This document shows positions 7,629-15,491 of a DNA stretch of 18,563 nucleotides, in pieces (within the stretch, counting starts at the first letter, position 1; every line of letters begins with the position of its first letter). The DNA lies in assembly GCA_003541285.1 (NCBI GenBank), contig DPMS01000583.1, positions 1,315-19,877 of the forward strand, in the 5' to 3' direction. Made by a program: the position numbers and the translations under genes. The notes below the pieces were generated by a model, which searched no databases, was not told the origin of the DNA, and worked only from the letters and a program-made list of their open reading frames with translations. The DNA is from Actinomycetota bacterium (lineage in GTDB: Bacteria; Actinomycetota; Actinomycetes; Streptosporangiales; Streptosporangiaceae).

Positions 7629-9019
7629 GCACTCCGCATCCCGCCGGCGGCCTGAGCGGTGAGGCGCTGCAGGCAGCGGCCCACCGCCACCTATGGCTGC
7701 ACTTCACCCGCATGTCGTCCTACGCCGCAGGCGAGGTCCCCCTCATCGTCCGCGGGTCCGGGCAGTACGTCTTCGACGCCCACGGCAAGCGCTACCTGGA
7801 CGGCCTGTCCGGCCTGTTCGTCTCCCAGATCGGCCACGGCCGGACCGAGGTGGCCGAGGCGGGTGCCCGCCAGGCCAGCGAACTCGCCTACTTCCCGCTC
7901 TGGTCGTATGCGCACCCGCGCGCGGTCGAACTGGCGGAACGGCTGGCCGTGCTGGCACCGGGCGAGCTGAACCGGGTGTTCTTCACGACCAGCGGGTCCG
8001 AGGCGGTGGAGTCAGCCTGGAAGCTGGCCAAGCAGTACTTCAAGACGATCGGCCAGCCAGGCCGGTACAAGGTGCTCAGCCGGGACATCGCCTACCACGG
8101 CACTTCCATGGGGGCGCTTGCCATCACCGGGCTGCCCGACATCAAGCACCCGTTCGAGCCGATGGCGCCGGGCGGGGTGCGGGTGCCGAACACCAACTTC
8201 TACCGGGCACCCGGTTTTGTCGCTGACGACTGGGAGGCGTTCGGCCGGTGGGCGGCCGATGAGATCGAGCGGGCGATCCTGCGGGAGGGCCCGGAGTCGG
8301 TGGCCGCCGTGTTCCTGGAGCCGGTGCAGAACTCCGGCGGGTGCTTCCCGCCGCCGCCCGGTTACTTCCCCCGGGTACGCGAGATCTGCGACCGCTACGG
8401 GGTGCTGCTGGTCTCCGACGAGGTCATCTGCGCCTTCGGCCGGCTTGGCCACTACTTCGGGGCGCAGCGGTACGGCTACCAGCCGGACATCATCACCTTC
8501 GCCAAGGGTGTGACGTCGGGCTACTCCCCGCTGGGCGGCATGCTCGTCAGCGACGCGGTGATGGAGCCGTTCACGACCGGCGCCGCCACGTTCCTGCATG
8601 GCGTCACCTTCGCCGGCCACCCGGTGTCGGCCGCGGTCGCGCTGGCCAACCTCGACGTGTTCGAGAAGGAAGACCTGCTCGGCAACGTCCGCGCGAACGA
8701 GGGGGCGTTCCGCGCCACCCTGGGGAAGCTCAGTGACCTGCCGATCGTCGGCGAGGTCCGCGGCGACGGATACTTCTACGGGATCGAACTGGTCAAGGAC
8801 AAGGCCAGCCGGGAGACCTTCGACGACGGCGAGTCCGAGCGGCTGCTGCGCGGCTTCCTGTCCCCGGCGCTGTTCGAGGCTGGCCTGATCTGCCGGGCCG
8901 ACGACCGCGGCGACCCGGTGATCCAGCTCGCTCCCCCGCTCACCTGCACCCAGGAGCACTTCGACGAGATGGAGCAGATCCTGCGCGAGGTCCTCACCCG
9001 CGCCTGGTCCCAGATCTGA
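7625..9019 (+). CDS. Class III aminotransferase, probably putrescine (or other omega-amine):pyruvate type
   Basis: PLP-dependent fold-type I aminotransferase, 464 aa, typical length. Visible are FTTSGSEAVE (120-129, phosphate-binding turn), YHGTSMGALA (157-166), the cofactor aspartate Asp265 in VSDEVICAFGR, and the Schiff-base lysine Lys294 in TFAKGVTSGYSPLGG. Overall layout resembles SpuC-like putrescine-pyruvate aminotransferases (VFFTTSGSEA, DEVICAFGR, AKGVTSGY, THGVTF/AGHPV region). The likely reaction is putrescine plus pyruvate giving 4-aminobutanal plus alanine, feeding the divergent patD product. The first residues overlap the regulator stop by 4 nt. Beta-alanine or another omega-amine as substrate cannot be excluded, but the neighbouring polyamine importer and PatD favour putrescine. 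Confidence 0.88.
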   Translation: MSTPHPAGGLSGEALQAAAHRHLWLHFTRMSSYAAGEVPLIVRGSGQYVFDAHGKRYLDGLSGLFVSQIGHGRTEVAEAGARQASELAYFPLWSYAHPRAVELAERLAVLAPGELNRVFFTTSGSEAVESAWKLAKQYFKTIGQPGRYKVLSRDIAYHGTSMGALAITGLPDIKHPFEPMAPGGVRVPNTNFYRAPGFVADDWEAFGRWAADEIERAILREGPESVAAVFLEPVQNSGGCFPPPPGYFPRVREICDRYGVLLVSDEVICAFGRLGHYFGAQRYGYQPDIITFAKGVTSGYSPLGGMLVSDAVMEPFTTGAATFLHGVTFAGHPVSAAVALANLDVFEKEDLLGNVRANEGAFRATLGKLSDLPIVGEVRGDGYFYGIELVKDKASRETFDDGESERLLRGFLSPALFEAGLICRADDRGDPVIQLAPPLTCTQEHFDEMEQILREVLTRAWSQI

Positions 9020-9174
9020 CCCGCTCCCGCCCGGCTCACCTGTCCCGGGCTCGCTTGGGGGGAGCCGTTTGCCCAGCGCCGCGCAGCCGGAGGGAGCCGC
9101 GCATCCTGTCCCGCACAGGCCCGTCCACGGGAACCGGATCTGGCCGGTCACCGCGGTGCTCTCGGCGACGGCGC

Positions 9175-9231
9175 TGACCGGGCCCGCTGACCGCGCCAGC
9201 GCTGGCGTGCGGTGGCCCATCCCCCCGGTCA
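9175..9231. terminator. Nested inverted repeats between convergent genes
   Basis: Outer arms TGACCGGG (9175-9182) and CCCGGTCA (9224-9231) enclose a perfect 14-bp palindrome CGCCAGCGCTGGCG (9194-9207). It lies between the aminotransferase (+) and the amidase (-), and the outer arm covers the amidase stop codon. A bidirectional terminator is the likely role. A second, weaker hairpin, GGCTC/GAGCC (9048-9066), follows the aminotransferase more closely. Confidence 0.4.
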
Positions 9232-11274
9232 GGACAGGCTTTTCACGGTCACATCTTTGGCCTGGACGAAGAACCGCCGGTGATTGAACGAGATCTGCTC
9301 GTAGGCGGTCTTCCCGATGATGACCGTATGGTCGTCCGTCAGGCTGGAATCGAACGTCATGGCGTAGTAGTAGTCGGTGGGCACCGGGCCGGCCAGCGGG
9401 TATTCCTGGCCGGCCGGGATGGTGTAGGCCAGCTTGACCACCTGTTTCACCTTGACCGCTGACGGGTACGCGGACCCCTCCGGGTAGGCGGCGCCATAGA
9501 CCGGGATGGATTTCAGGCCTGCCTTCGGCGTGATCACCTTCCCGCCGGTGTACAGCGCTTTCTGCCGGGCACCGGGCGGGTTGTAGAACCAGGCTTTCCG
9601 GCCCGCGAACCAGATGGCCGTCCACTTGCCGCTCTGCCCGGCGAACACGAATGTCTCCCCGATGGTGGCCTTGTCACCCCAGTCGCTGTCGGCATTCGTG
9701 CCGTTGCCTCCCGGGTGCAGGATCGGGTCACCGATCAGCGGGTGGCTGGTGCCCGGCCCGGTGCGCAGGTAGACGAAGTTGGCCGGCCGCTTCAGCGTGA
9801 CGCAACCGGTGCCCGGGCAGTCAGTCACCGACTGCACGTTGGTGGCGAAGGTGGGGTCGATCGTCACCAGGTGATGGGTGCCCCGGGTAGCCGAACCGCC
9901 ACGGGACCGCTCAGCGGAATCGCTCGTCCCGTGCACGAGCGCCATGAAGTGATTCCAGTTCCAGAACGGGCCCGGATCCCAGTGCTGTGCGGCGGTATAG
10001 GCAGTGGTCGGGCCAGGCACATCCTCGTGGCCGAGAATGTGCTCACGGTCGAGCGGGATGCCGTACTCGGCTGCCAGATACCGGACCAGCGCGGCATCGG
10101 AACTGTACATGGCCGGCGTGTACCAGGTATTTCCCTGTGCGGCGAAGCCCTCGTTCTCGATGTTGATGGCGTGCATGTTGACGTACCAGTCGCCGGCGCC
10201 CCATGACACGTCGGCCGGGGGGACCATCTCGGTGACCGCGCCGCTGGCGGACTGGGTCACATAGTTGGCGCTGACGTACGACACCGGGTCCTGGAATATG
10301 TTGACGGTGGCGGCGTACGAGGCCTCGGTGTCATGAATGATGATGTAGTTGATCTTCATGCCGACCGTCTGCCCTGCCGGGTTGAGCATGCTGGACGGCC
10401 GCCCCGCGGTGTCGTAGTTGCCGTAGTTGGCCGGGTCGGCAGGGTTGTCCTGCGCATAGGCGGCGGGCACGAAGGTGCAGCTGAGGGTGGACGGGCAGTC
10501 CACGGCCGGTGTCGTCGCCGCCCGGGGGGCTGGCTTGAGGCCCAGCGCGGCGAGCTGCCCCCGGTCCGGGCTCAGGCCCGGCGTGGCCGGCAGATCCATG
10601 ACCTGCCGGTCCGCGGTGGTCAGCGACGCCCCGGTGCCCAGCGTGCGGAACACACTGTCGGCGAACAACCGCGCCGACTGCGCGTTCGTCGCGCCGCTGT
10701 AGGCGGCCACCGCCCCGTACCAGCCACCCAGCGAGGCAGGCAGCGTTCCGCCGGACAGTTTCCGGGCATAACGTGCCAGCAGTGCCGCGGCACCACGCAC
10801 GTTCTGCCGCTCGCTGGTTTTCAGGGTGGCGGTGGAGACGTGCAGCAGTTGTGCCGCCTCGGCGAGCGTGTCGTGCGTCCGGGGCAGTGTCACGGTGCGC
10901 GGGACCGGGTGGGCCGCGAGGCCACGCCAGTCCGCCGGCGCGGGAAACGACTTCGCGGTCAGGTCCATCAGCCCGTAGCCACCGTCAGCGCTCGGTGAAG
11001 CACCGGTGCGTTCCCACCGCGTCGCGTTGTAGGAAATCGCAAGCAGCAGGCGCACGGGTACTCCGGACTCCTGCGCCGCCGCGCGTATCAGGGCCATCCG
11101 GCTGCCCGGCGCCGCCGGGCTGGCAGCCGGCCGGGCGGGCGCAGCCGCCGCGGGACCGGTGCCGCCAGCCGCAAGACTGACCGCCACCCCGGCCGTCAGT
11201 GCTGTTAACAGCGCGGCGATCCCCGCCGGGGATGGAAGCCGACGTCCTGACGTGCTCTTACGATCGCGTGTCAT
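9229..11274 (-). CDS. Exported N-acetylmuramoyl-L-alanine amidase (Amidase_2/PGRP fold) with degenerate lytic-transglycosylase-like N-terminal domain
   Basis: Peptidoglycan hydrolase acting outside the membrane, 681 aa. A signal peptide (hydrophobic 18-37, cleavage near the AAAA at 42-45) is followed by a helical SLT-like region (about 60-215, with LLLAISYNATRW and GGYGLMDLT). The zinc amidase domain spans about 305-450: ligands His314 (IIIHDTE), His416 (LGHEDV) and Asp433 (HWDPGP), with Glu373 in INIENEG as candidate catalytic residue. A C-terminal SH3b-like region (about 480-570, VYLRTGPGTSHPLIG) and a further beta-rich tail may bind cell wall. In the SLT-like part the usual ES pair before RW reads AT, so lytic activity there is doubtful. 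ATG 11274 has only a close GGGGA; the start is moderately certain. Confidence 0.88.
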   Translation of the reverse strand: MTRDRKSTSGRRLPSPAGIAALLTALTAGVAVSLAAGGTGPAAAAPARPAASPAAPGSRMALIRAAAQESGVPVRLLLAISYNATRWERTGASPSADGGYGLMDLTAKSFPAPADWRGLAAHPVPRTVTLPRTHDTLAEAAQLLHVSTATLKTSERQNVRGAAALLARYARKLSGGTLPASLGGWYGAVAAYSGATNAQSARLFADSVFRTLGTGASLTTADRQVMDLPATPGLSPDRGQLAALGLKPAPRAATTPAVDCPSTLSCTFVPAAYAQDNPADPANYGNYDTAGRPSSMLNPAGQTVGMKINYIIIHDTEASYAATVNIFQDPVSYVSANYVTQSASGAVTEMVPPADVSWGAGDWYVNMHAINIENEGFAAQGNTWYTPAMYSSDAALVRYLAAEYGIPLDREHILGHEDVPGPTTAYTAAQHWDPGPFWNWNHFMALVHGTSDSAERSRGGSATRGTHHLVTIDPTFATNVQSVTDCPGTGCVTLKRPANFVYLRTGPGTSHPLIGDPILHPGGNGTNADSDWGDKATIGETFVFAGQSGKWTAIWFAGRKAWFYNPPGARQKALYTGGKVITPKAGLKSIPVYGAAYPEGSAYPSAVKVKQVVKLAYTIPAGQEYPLAGPVPTDYYYAMTFDSSLTDDHTVIIGKTAYEQISFNHRRFFVQAKDVTVKSLS

Positions 11275-11384
11275 TGTTCCCCGATCACAGCTGAGCCGCT
11301 CCGCTCCCTGGGCACAAGCGGATATTCTTCCGCAAAATTGCCCAACGCAGGCTGGGATCCTCTAACTGCATGACAACAATGGGC

Positions 11385-11401
11385 CCGGCCGCCACGGCCG
11401 G
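11385..11401 (-). terminator. Hairpin terminator after the DoxX-like gene
   Basis: CCGGCCG-CCA-CGGCCGG is a perfect 7-bp GC stem with a 3-nt loop, 46 nt past the stop of the minus-strand gene ending at 11448. On the minus strand it is followed by GGCCCATTGTTGTC, mildly T-rich. It also separates this unit from the amidase gene downstream. Confidence 0.45.
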
Positions 11402-11447
11402 TGGATAGTCACCGGAGGATCGCGATGAAGCGGGGAGCCTTCCCGGC

Positions 11448-11981
11448 CTAACGGCGCAGGGCGAAGCGCTGGTTGCTGATGCCGGCCAGGCAGACCGCCA
11501 GGCCGAACACTCCCACGTCGCGCAGGGTGAGGTCGGACAGGCCAGCCGTCACCGTCAGCGAGATGATGATCTCCAGCATCACGACGGCGGCCAGCAGGGC
11601 CGCCAGCCGGGTGGCGATGCCCGCCGCGAGGGCGACCGCCAGCATCAGCAGCACCCAGCCGTGCGCGAGCACGGCGGCCGCGGCCAGCGACGACGTCGCG
11701 GCCACGACCGGCACGTACCCGGTCCACAGACCGGGCTGGACGAGTTCGTGATAGCCGAACCAGGCGAGCACCAGCGCGAGCAGGATCCGGCCGGCGACCG
11801 GCGACCATTCGCTGGCGAACGCGGCCGCCTGCTCGGACAGCGGCGCTCCTGGCCGCGCGACCGCGGCGCCCTTGCCCGGAGCGGTCTTGCCCGGAGCGGC
11901 CTTGCCCGGAGCGGTCTTGCCCGGAGCGGCCTGGCGCGTGCGCGCTGGCGGCGCCGGCGGGCGGGCGGGGGTGCGGCTCAC
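11448..11981 (-). CDS. DoxX-like integral membrane protein with APGK-repeat N-terminus
   Basis: 177 aa. Residues 1-58 are a basic Pro/Ala tail containing four near-identical APGK units (19-37). After it come four membrane segments, about 64-80, 87-106, 108-140 (possibly two) and 152-168. ILLALVLAWFGYHELVQPGL then WTGYVP resembles the first segment of DoxX-family proteins (LWxGYxKLxxPxxWxGYVP), whose members act in membrane redox or sulfur-related systems; the role here is unknown. GTG 11981 is the start: AAGGA lies 7 nt upstream and the codon overlaps the previous stop (GTGA), indicating coupling with the 195-aa gene. The family call is from pattern memory, so moderate. Confidence 0.7.
   Translation of the reverse strand: MSRTPARPPAPPARTRQAAPGKTAPGKAAPGKTAPGKGAAVARPGAPLSEQAAAFASEWSPVAGRILLALVLAWFGYHELVQPGLWTGYVPVVAATSSLAAAAVLAHGWVLLMLAVALAAGIATRLAALLAAVVMLEIIISLTVTAGLSDLTLRDVGVFGLAVCLAGISNQRFALRR
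11872..11931. repeat. 15-bp tandem repeat, four copies, inside the DoxX-like gene
   Basis: TTGCCCGGAGCGGYC repeats in perfect phase at 11872, 11887, 11902 and 11917; the alternating Y makes two exact 30-bp units. It encodes alternating GKTAP/GKAAP on the minus strand. Length being a multiple of three, unit loss or gain would change only the basic tail. Origin by slippage is likely. Confidence 0.9.
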
Positions 11982-12565
11982 TGGATGATCCTTCCCTGGG
12001 CGTTGGTGACCACCAGGCCGTCGTCACCCAGGCTGTAGTCCGAGTTCCCGGAGTCGTCGCCCATGGACGCCTCCACCACGTAGACCTTGGCTCCTCCGAG
12101 GTACAGGTGCGGGGCGGCCGGCGGCTGGCCGTTCACCCCGGCGACGACCGACAGGGCGGTCCGCTGTTTGTGCACCGAGATGGTCAGCCCGGTGAGGGCC
12201 TGCTTGGCGACCGCGCTCATCGGCCCGGGCCAGATCTGGAACGCCGAACTGGCGAACGGCTCCGAATTCAGCGCCGGCCCCACCTGGCTGGAGCCCGCAG
12301 CGGTCGCCGACGCTGCCGGGGTCGCCGCCGTCGGGGATGCGGCCGGGCTCGCGCTCGGACCCTGCGAGGCCGGTGACGGACTCGCAGGTGCGGGACTGCT
12401 GGCCGCCGGCGCCGGCCGGGCGGATGTGGTTGCCCCGGCCAGGGATGGCGTGACCGCGGCGGCCCGGCCTGTCCACCCGTGCCAGGCGAGCAGCAGCCCG
12501 GCCACCCCGGCAACGGCCATCAGCGTGATGCCCCAGCGCCCCACGGGCTCCCCGCCCAGCCGCAT
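11978..12565 (-). CDS. Membrane-anchored or secreted protein with Pro/Ala/Ser-rich linker, function unknown
   Basis: 195 aa, family not recognised. A single hydrophobic segment (12-30) near the N-terminus is a membrane anchor or uncleaved signal. A low-complexity Ala/Pro/Ser/Thr linker covers about 35-92, and a small folded C-terminal domain about 95-195 (SSAFQIWPGPMSAVAKQALT, then LTISVHKQR, and YVVEASMGDDSGNSDYSLGD near the end). The last part is acidic and ends VVTNAQGRIIQ, which looks like a complete beta-rich domain on the outer face of the membrane. The stop overlaps the DoxX-like gene start by 4 nt, so the two products may act together at the membrane. The ribosome site at ATG 12565 is poor. 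A TACGAT at 12612-12607 could be the -10 box. Confidence 0.75.
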   Translation of the reverse strand: MRLGGEPVGRWGITLMAVAGVAGLLLAWHGWTGRAAAVTPSLAGATTSARPAPAASSPAPASPSPASQGPSASPAASPTAATPAASATAAGSSQVGPALNSEPFASSAFQIWPGPMSAVAKQALTGLTISVHKQRTALSVVAGVNGQPPAAPHLYLGGAKVYVVEASMGDDSGNSDYSLGDDGLVVTNAQGRIIQ

Positions 12566-12680
12566 CTCAGCTCACCACGTGCGTATCGGGGCAGGGCATG
12601 ACGGAAATCGTAGCCGAGATCGCCACCAGCCCGGGCCGGTCACCGGACGGCCACCTAGCCCGGACGGGCGAACAGAGCGG

Positions 12681-12712
12681 TTATCGCGGCAGATTCTTAT
12701 CGCGGCAGATTC
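12681..12712. repeat. Perfect 16-bp tandem duplication abutting a stop codon
   Basis: TTATCGCGGCAGATTC occurs twice head to tail (12681-12696 and 12697-12712), ending at the base next to the TAG of the secreted-protein gene. No longer array, flanking inverted repeats or integrase are seen, so a recent slippage duplication is the simplest reading. Confidence 0.9.
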
Positions 12713-14563
12713 CTAGAAGGGCGGAATCGTGGCGCAGCCCGAGGCGAGCGCAGGGTTGGCCAGCACCGCACTGGTGAGGGTGCCGCCATACCTGGCCACA
12801 TCCGGGGTACCGTACTGCTTGGCCTTCCCGAAGTCAGACGCCGTCACCTTGGCGATGTCGTTGCCAAAGTTCCAGACGCAGCTTCCGGCGGACGCCAGGC
12901 TCCCGACCGCCTGCGACTTGTTCAGCGTCCAGAACGGGTAGAACTTCGCGCCCAGCGGCGGGGCGGTGCACTTCGCGCCGGTGGCGACGTTGCAGAGTGC
13001 CTCGGAGCCCGCAGCGTCCGTCTCGAACTGGATGTTCGGGTACGTGCTGCCGTTGGTGAATGGCCCGACATATCTCATGGGCGTCGGGAAGTTCGCGCTG
13101 CCGTTCGGCCAGTCAGCCCGGTAGTCGAGGCCGTCGAAGTCGAGATCACCATTCTGGAAAGCGTTCTGGTAGCAGATGGCCACCGGTGCGTTTTCCCTGG
13201 CCCTGACCCCATTGATCGTGACAGTGCGGTTGCCCTTGGGGAAGCAGTAAGCGTCGGCGAACTCACACAGCGCGCCACTGGCGAAACTCTTCTGCGGGCA
13301 GGCGACCGGCCCCTTCTTCCCCTGCGTGGTGGCGTGCTGGCAGTTGGCGGTCCTGAGGCTGCACGGGCCCTCACCGGTCTTGCTGTCAGTGCCGCCCTTG
13401 CAGGTCTGGAAGACGCTCGGGTCGTGGTAGGAGCTGCCATCACCAAAGGTGGCCAAGAAGCCCAGCTTGCTGGCGACCGACTTGCAGGCCTCGCCGTGCC
13501 CGATCTCCTGCTGCATCAGCACGCCGCCCTCAAGCGCGGCCCACGGCACCTGGTTCTGCTGCGACGCCGTGTCGTACTCGGCGTGGAAGCTGAACGCGCT
13601 GCCGCCGCATGTGCTGGGGTCGGTGTTCTGGAAGCCGTTCGCGGCGCTGGCCACCATCCAGCCATGCGTGTTGCTGGTGAGGTCCCATACGTCCGCTCTC
13701 AGCCCGCCCGTGTCCGTGCCTGATGACGGAGAAGACACATCGCTGATGGCGACTTTGAGCACATCCCCGGGGTTCATCTTCAGCGTGTTGCTGTTACCCA
13801 TGAAGGTGGACAGGGTGGGGTCCTGCGGCGCTGGATTACCAGCTGGCACACCATTGGTCTGCAGGAACGCGAAGTTGACCGGCTCGATACAACCGGTGTT
13901 GCAGGTGGCGAACTGGAAGGAGCACTCCAGGCTGTCAATGGTGAGCGCCGCGCACCACTGGGTCGCGCTGCAGCTCGTGGAGTCGACGAACGGGGTGAAC
14001 CCAGGCGGGTAGAACTGAAGCTCCATGAAGGCGGAACCAGCCGCATTGGGGTTGTCGATTGCCCCGGAGTTGCCGTCGCTGAGCGGCGTGCACCCCTTCT
14101 GTGGGTAGGAGTTCGGGTCGCACATGGGCAGGCCGAACCAGGGCGCGACACTCAGCTCGCCGTACTTGGTCACGCTGCCGGTGGCGGTCGGCGCCTTTTT
14201 GGGGTCCTTCGACAGCTGCATGCCGTAGGTCATCGTGTTGCCGGAGCCGGTCGCGGTGGAGATGAACTTGACGCTCGGCTCGTCGTGGCCGATGTAGGTG
14301 TGGGTCTTGGGGTCTATGAACCTGGACGCCTTCTTGTCATAGAACCCGTGCGGGTCGGTGCACAGCCGCTTGAGCGCGGTCACGTTGCAGTCCAGCAGGT
14401 TGTGGACACTCGCCGTCAGGTGTGCCGTGTGGTGCACGGCCGCAACGGTCCGGGTCGCCGATGCGGTGCCTGCCAGGGCAAGCTGGGCGGCCACTGCCAG
14501 ACCCACTGCTGGGACGGCCAGTTTCCAGGCCCATCCGCGAACCTTTACCAAGCGAGCTTCCAC
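12713..14563 (-). CDS. Large cysteine-rich secreted protein, function unknown
   Basis: 616 aa from GTG 14563, which has AGGAG 6 nt upstream; an out-of-frame ATG at 14565 leads to a stop after six codons, and the open frame further upstream lacks support. The N-terminus is a Sec signal (basic MEARLVKVRGWAWK, hydrophobic 15-32, cleavage after ASA at 36). The mature protein has about 22 cysteines, consistent with disulfide bonding outside the cell, and is rich in Gly, Asn, Ser and aromatic residues. Recognisable phrases include HDEPSVKFIS and DFDGLDYRADWPNG, the latter acidic and perhaps metal-binding. No catalytic motif of a known hydrolase is evident to me. I recall similar uncharacterised exported proteins in actinomycetes but cannot name a family. 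It has its own good promoter. Confidence 0.82.
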   Translation of the reverse strand: MEARLVKVRGWAWKLAVPAVGLAVAAQLALAGTASATRTVAAVHHTAHLTASVHNLLDCNVTALKRLCTDPHGFYDKKASRFIDPKTHTYIGHDEPSVKFISTATGSGNTMTYGMQLSKDPKKAPTATGSVTKYGELSVAPWFGLPMCDPNSYPQKGCTPLSDGNSGAIDNPNAAGSAFMELQFYPPGFTPFVDSTSCSATQWCAALTIDSLECSFQFATCNTGCIEPVNFAFLQTNGVPAGNPAPQDPTLSTFMGNSNTLKMNPGDVLKVAISDVSSPSSGTDTGGLRADVWDLTSNTHGWMVASAANGFQNTDPSTCGGSAFSFHAEYDTASQQNQVPWAALEGGVLMQQEIGHGEACKSVASKLGFLATFGDGSSYHDPSVFQTCKGGTDSKTGEGPCSLRTANCQHATTQGKKGPVACPQKSFASGALCEFADAYCFPKGNRTVTINGVRARENAPVAICYQNAFQNGDLDFDGLDYRADWPNGSANFPTPMRYVGPFTNGSTYPNIQFETDAAGSEALCNVATGAKCTAPPLGAKFYPFWTLNKSQAVGSLASAGSCVWNFGNDIAKVTASDFGKAKQYGTPDVARYGGTLTSAVLANPALASGCATIPPF

Positions 14564-14662
14564 ATGCCTCTCCTCTCGGTATGCCGGCCCCTCGCAGCCG
14601 CCAGAAAAGCACCCTCGCCCATGACGGGGAAGCATCTCACGATCCGGGATAAGCCCCGGGGG

Positions 14663-14691
14663 AATCTAGCAATCGGGGTATGCAGGGTCAA
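14663..14691 (-). promoter_or_regulatory. Strong candidate promoter of the secreted-protein gene
   Basis: On the minus strand TTGACC (14691-14686) and TAGATT (14668-14663) are spaced by exactly 17 nt, the best sigma-70-type match I find in the window. Transcription would begin near 14656, giving a leader of roughly 90 nt with a CCCCCGGGG dyad at its start. Confidence 0.6.
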
Positions 14692-15260
14692 GGGTCGGTC
14701 AAGCGTGTCCCCCGGCCCTGACAGTGCTGCCTGTATGCAGTTTCTGCAATCGCTGCCGGCGGAGCGTAACCTGGCGCTGGCCGGCCCGCCCGGCCGCCGT
14801 CAGACCGGCTGCGGCAGCGATTCCAGGAGCGCCAGGAAAATCCGGACGTTTCTATCTGATGGGGCATGAATCGCTCGCGCGAGCCGGGGCCGGGGAGACG
14901 GCCGGCCTCGCGTCGGCTACGCCCGATCGGTATCAGTGGGTAGCCGGGTAACTTTTCGGCAACTGTTCGCCGCTCAGGGAAATCCTGGCGGGACAGGCGG
15001 CTGCACCCGCATCGGCTACCGGGGCCGGGCACCGGCCCGGCCCAGGGATCGGCGGGGCACCCCGGGCCTCGTTGCCGCGCAGCGGGCAGTAGCCGACGGC
15101 GACGCTCCGCTGGGGCACTTCAGCCGGATAGCACCCGTTTTGTAATGAAATCAGCCGCCGTTCTTTTCTGCTTTTAGCCGGCTTAGAGCACTATTCATCA
15201 CCGAACATCAGAAAGTGGGCAAGGGTTTTGACGCGGCTGCGAAGCGGGAAAGACGCGCTT
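14692..15260. other. Gene-poor divergent intergenic region
   Basis: No reading frame here has a convincing ribosome site or protein-like composition; those present are Arg/Gly/Pro-rich antisense-type frames. It contains a GC hairpin, GGGCCGGG-CACCGG-CCCGGCCC (15022-15043, 8-bp arms), and a small dyad TGCAG-TTT-CTGCA (14735-14747). An AT-richer patch at about 15135-15200 may hold the promoter of the small membrane-protein genes downstream, but no clear -35/-10 pair stands out. Confidence 0.6.
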
Positions 15261-15491
15261 ATGCAGACGGACAGGTCGCACCGGTTCGCCGCATTGGCAT
15301 TGGGAACCACGGCCATCTTCGACGTCACCGGAGCCGTCATCTACCGGGTACTGCGGTCGGGCCTGCCCCCACCACCGCCCCCGGATGCGGCCGGCGGCCC
15401 CTTCCAGCAAGCCACCAGGGAACTGCAGGATGCTCATCACGAGGCGATCACCCGCGCCAGGGCCAAGGACGGTGTGACCCTCCCCGCGTGA
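15261..15491 (+). CDS. Small single-pass membrane protein, unknown
   Basis: 76 aa, not recognised. One hydrophobic segment (about 9-31, FAALALGTTAIFDVTGAVIY) is followed by a polyproline run (36-41) and an amphipathic charged C-terminus (RELQDAHHEAITRARAKDGV). The start ATG 15261 has only a weak GGGAAAGA upstream; an in-frame TTG at 15228 is less likely. The stop overlaps the next gene's GTG (GTGA), which supports both genes being real and co-translated. Confidence 0.6.
   Translation: MQTDRSHRFAALALGTTAIFDVTGAVIYRVLRSGLPPPPPPDAAGGPFQQATRELQDAHHEAITRARAKDGVTLPA

Noticed and set aside
8012..9625. Minus-strand open frame of 537 codons
   Set aside because: It spans the antisense of the aminotransferase and an out-of-frame part of the amidase gene; no domain and no plausible start.
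11872..11931. Repeat cluster considered as CRISPR-like
   Set aside because: Units are contiguous 15-mers in a coding frame with no unique spacers.
12681..12712. Direct repeat considered as an attachment site or insertion target duplication
   Set aside because: The copies are immediately adjacent with nothing between them, and there is no integrase or transposase nearby.
14563..14565. ATG at 14565 as start of the secreted protein
   Set aside because: It is out of frame and meets a stop after six codons; the overlapping GTG at 14563 is in frame, has a proper ribosome site and yields a clean signal peptide.
14688..15032. Open frame of about 114 codons in the gene-poor region
   Set aside because: No ribosome site and random Arg/Gly/Pro composition; overlaps the promoter of the secreted-protein gene.
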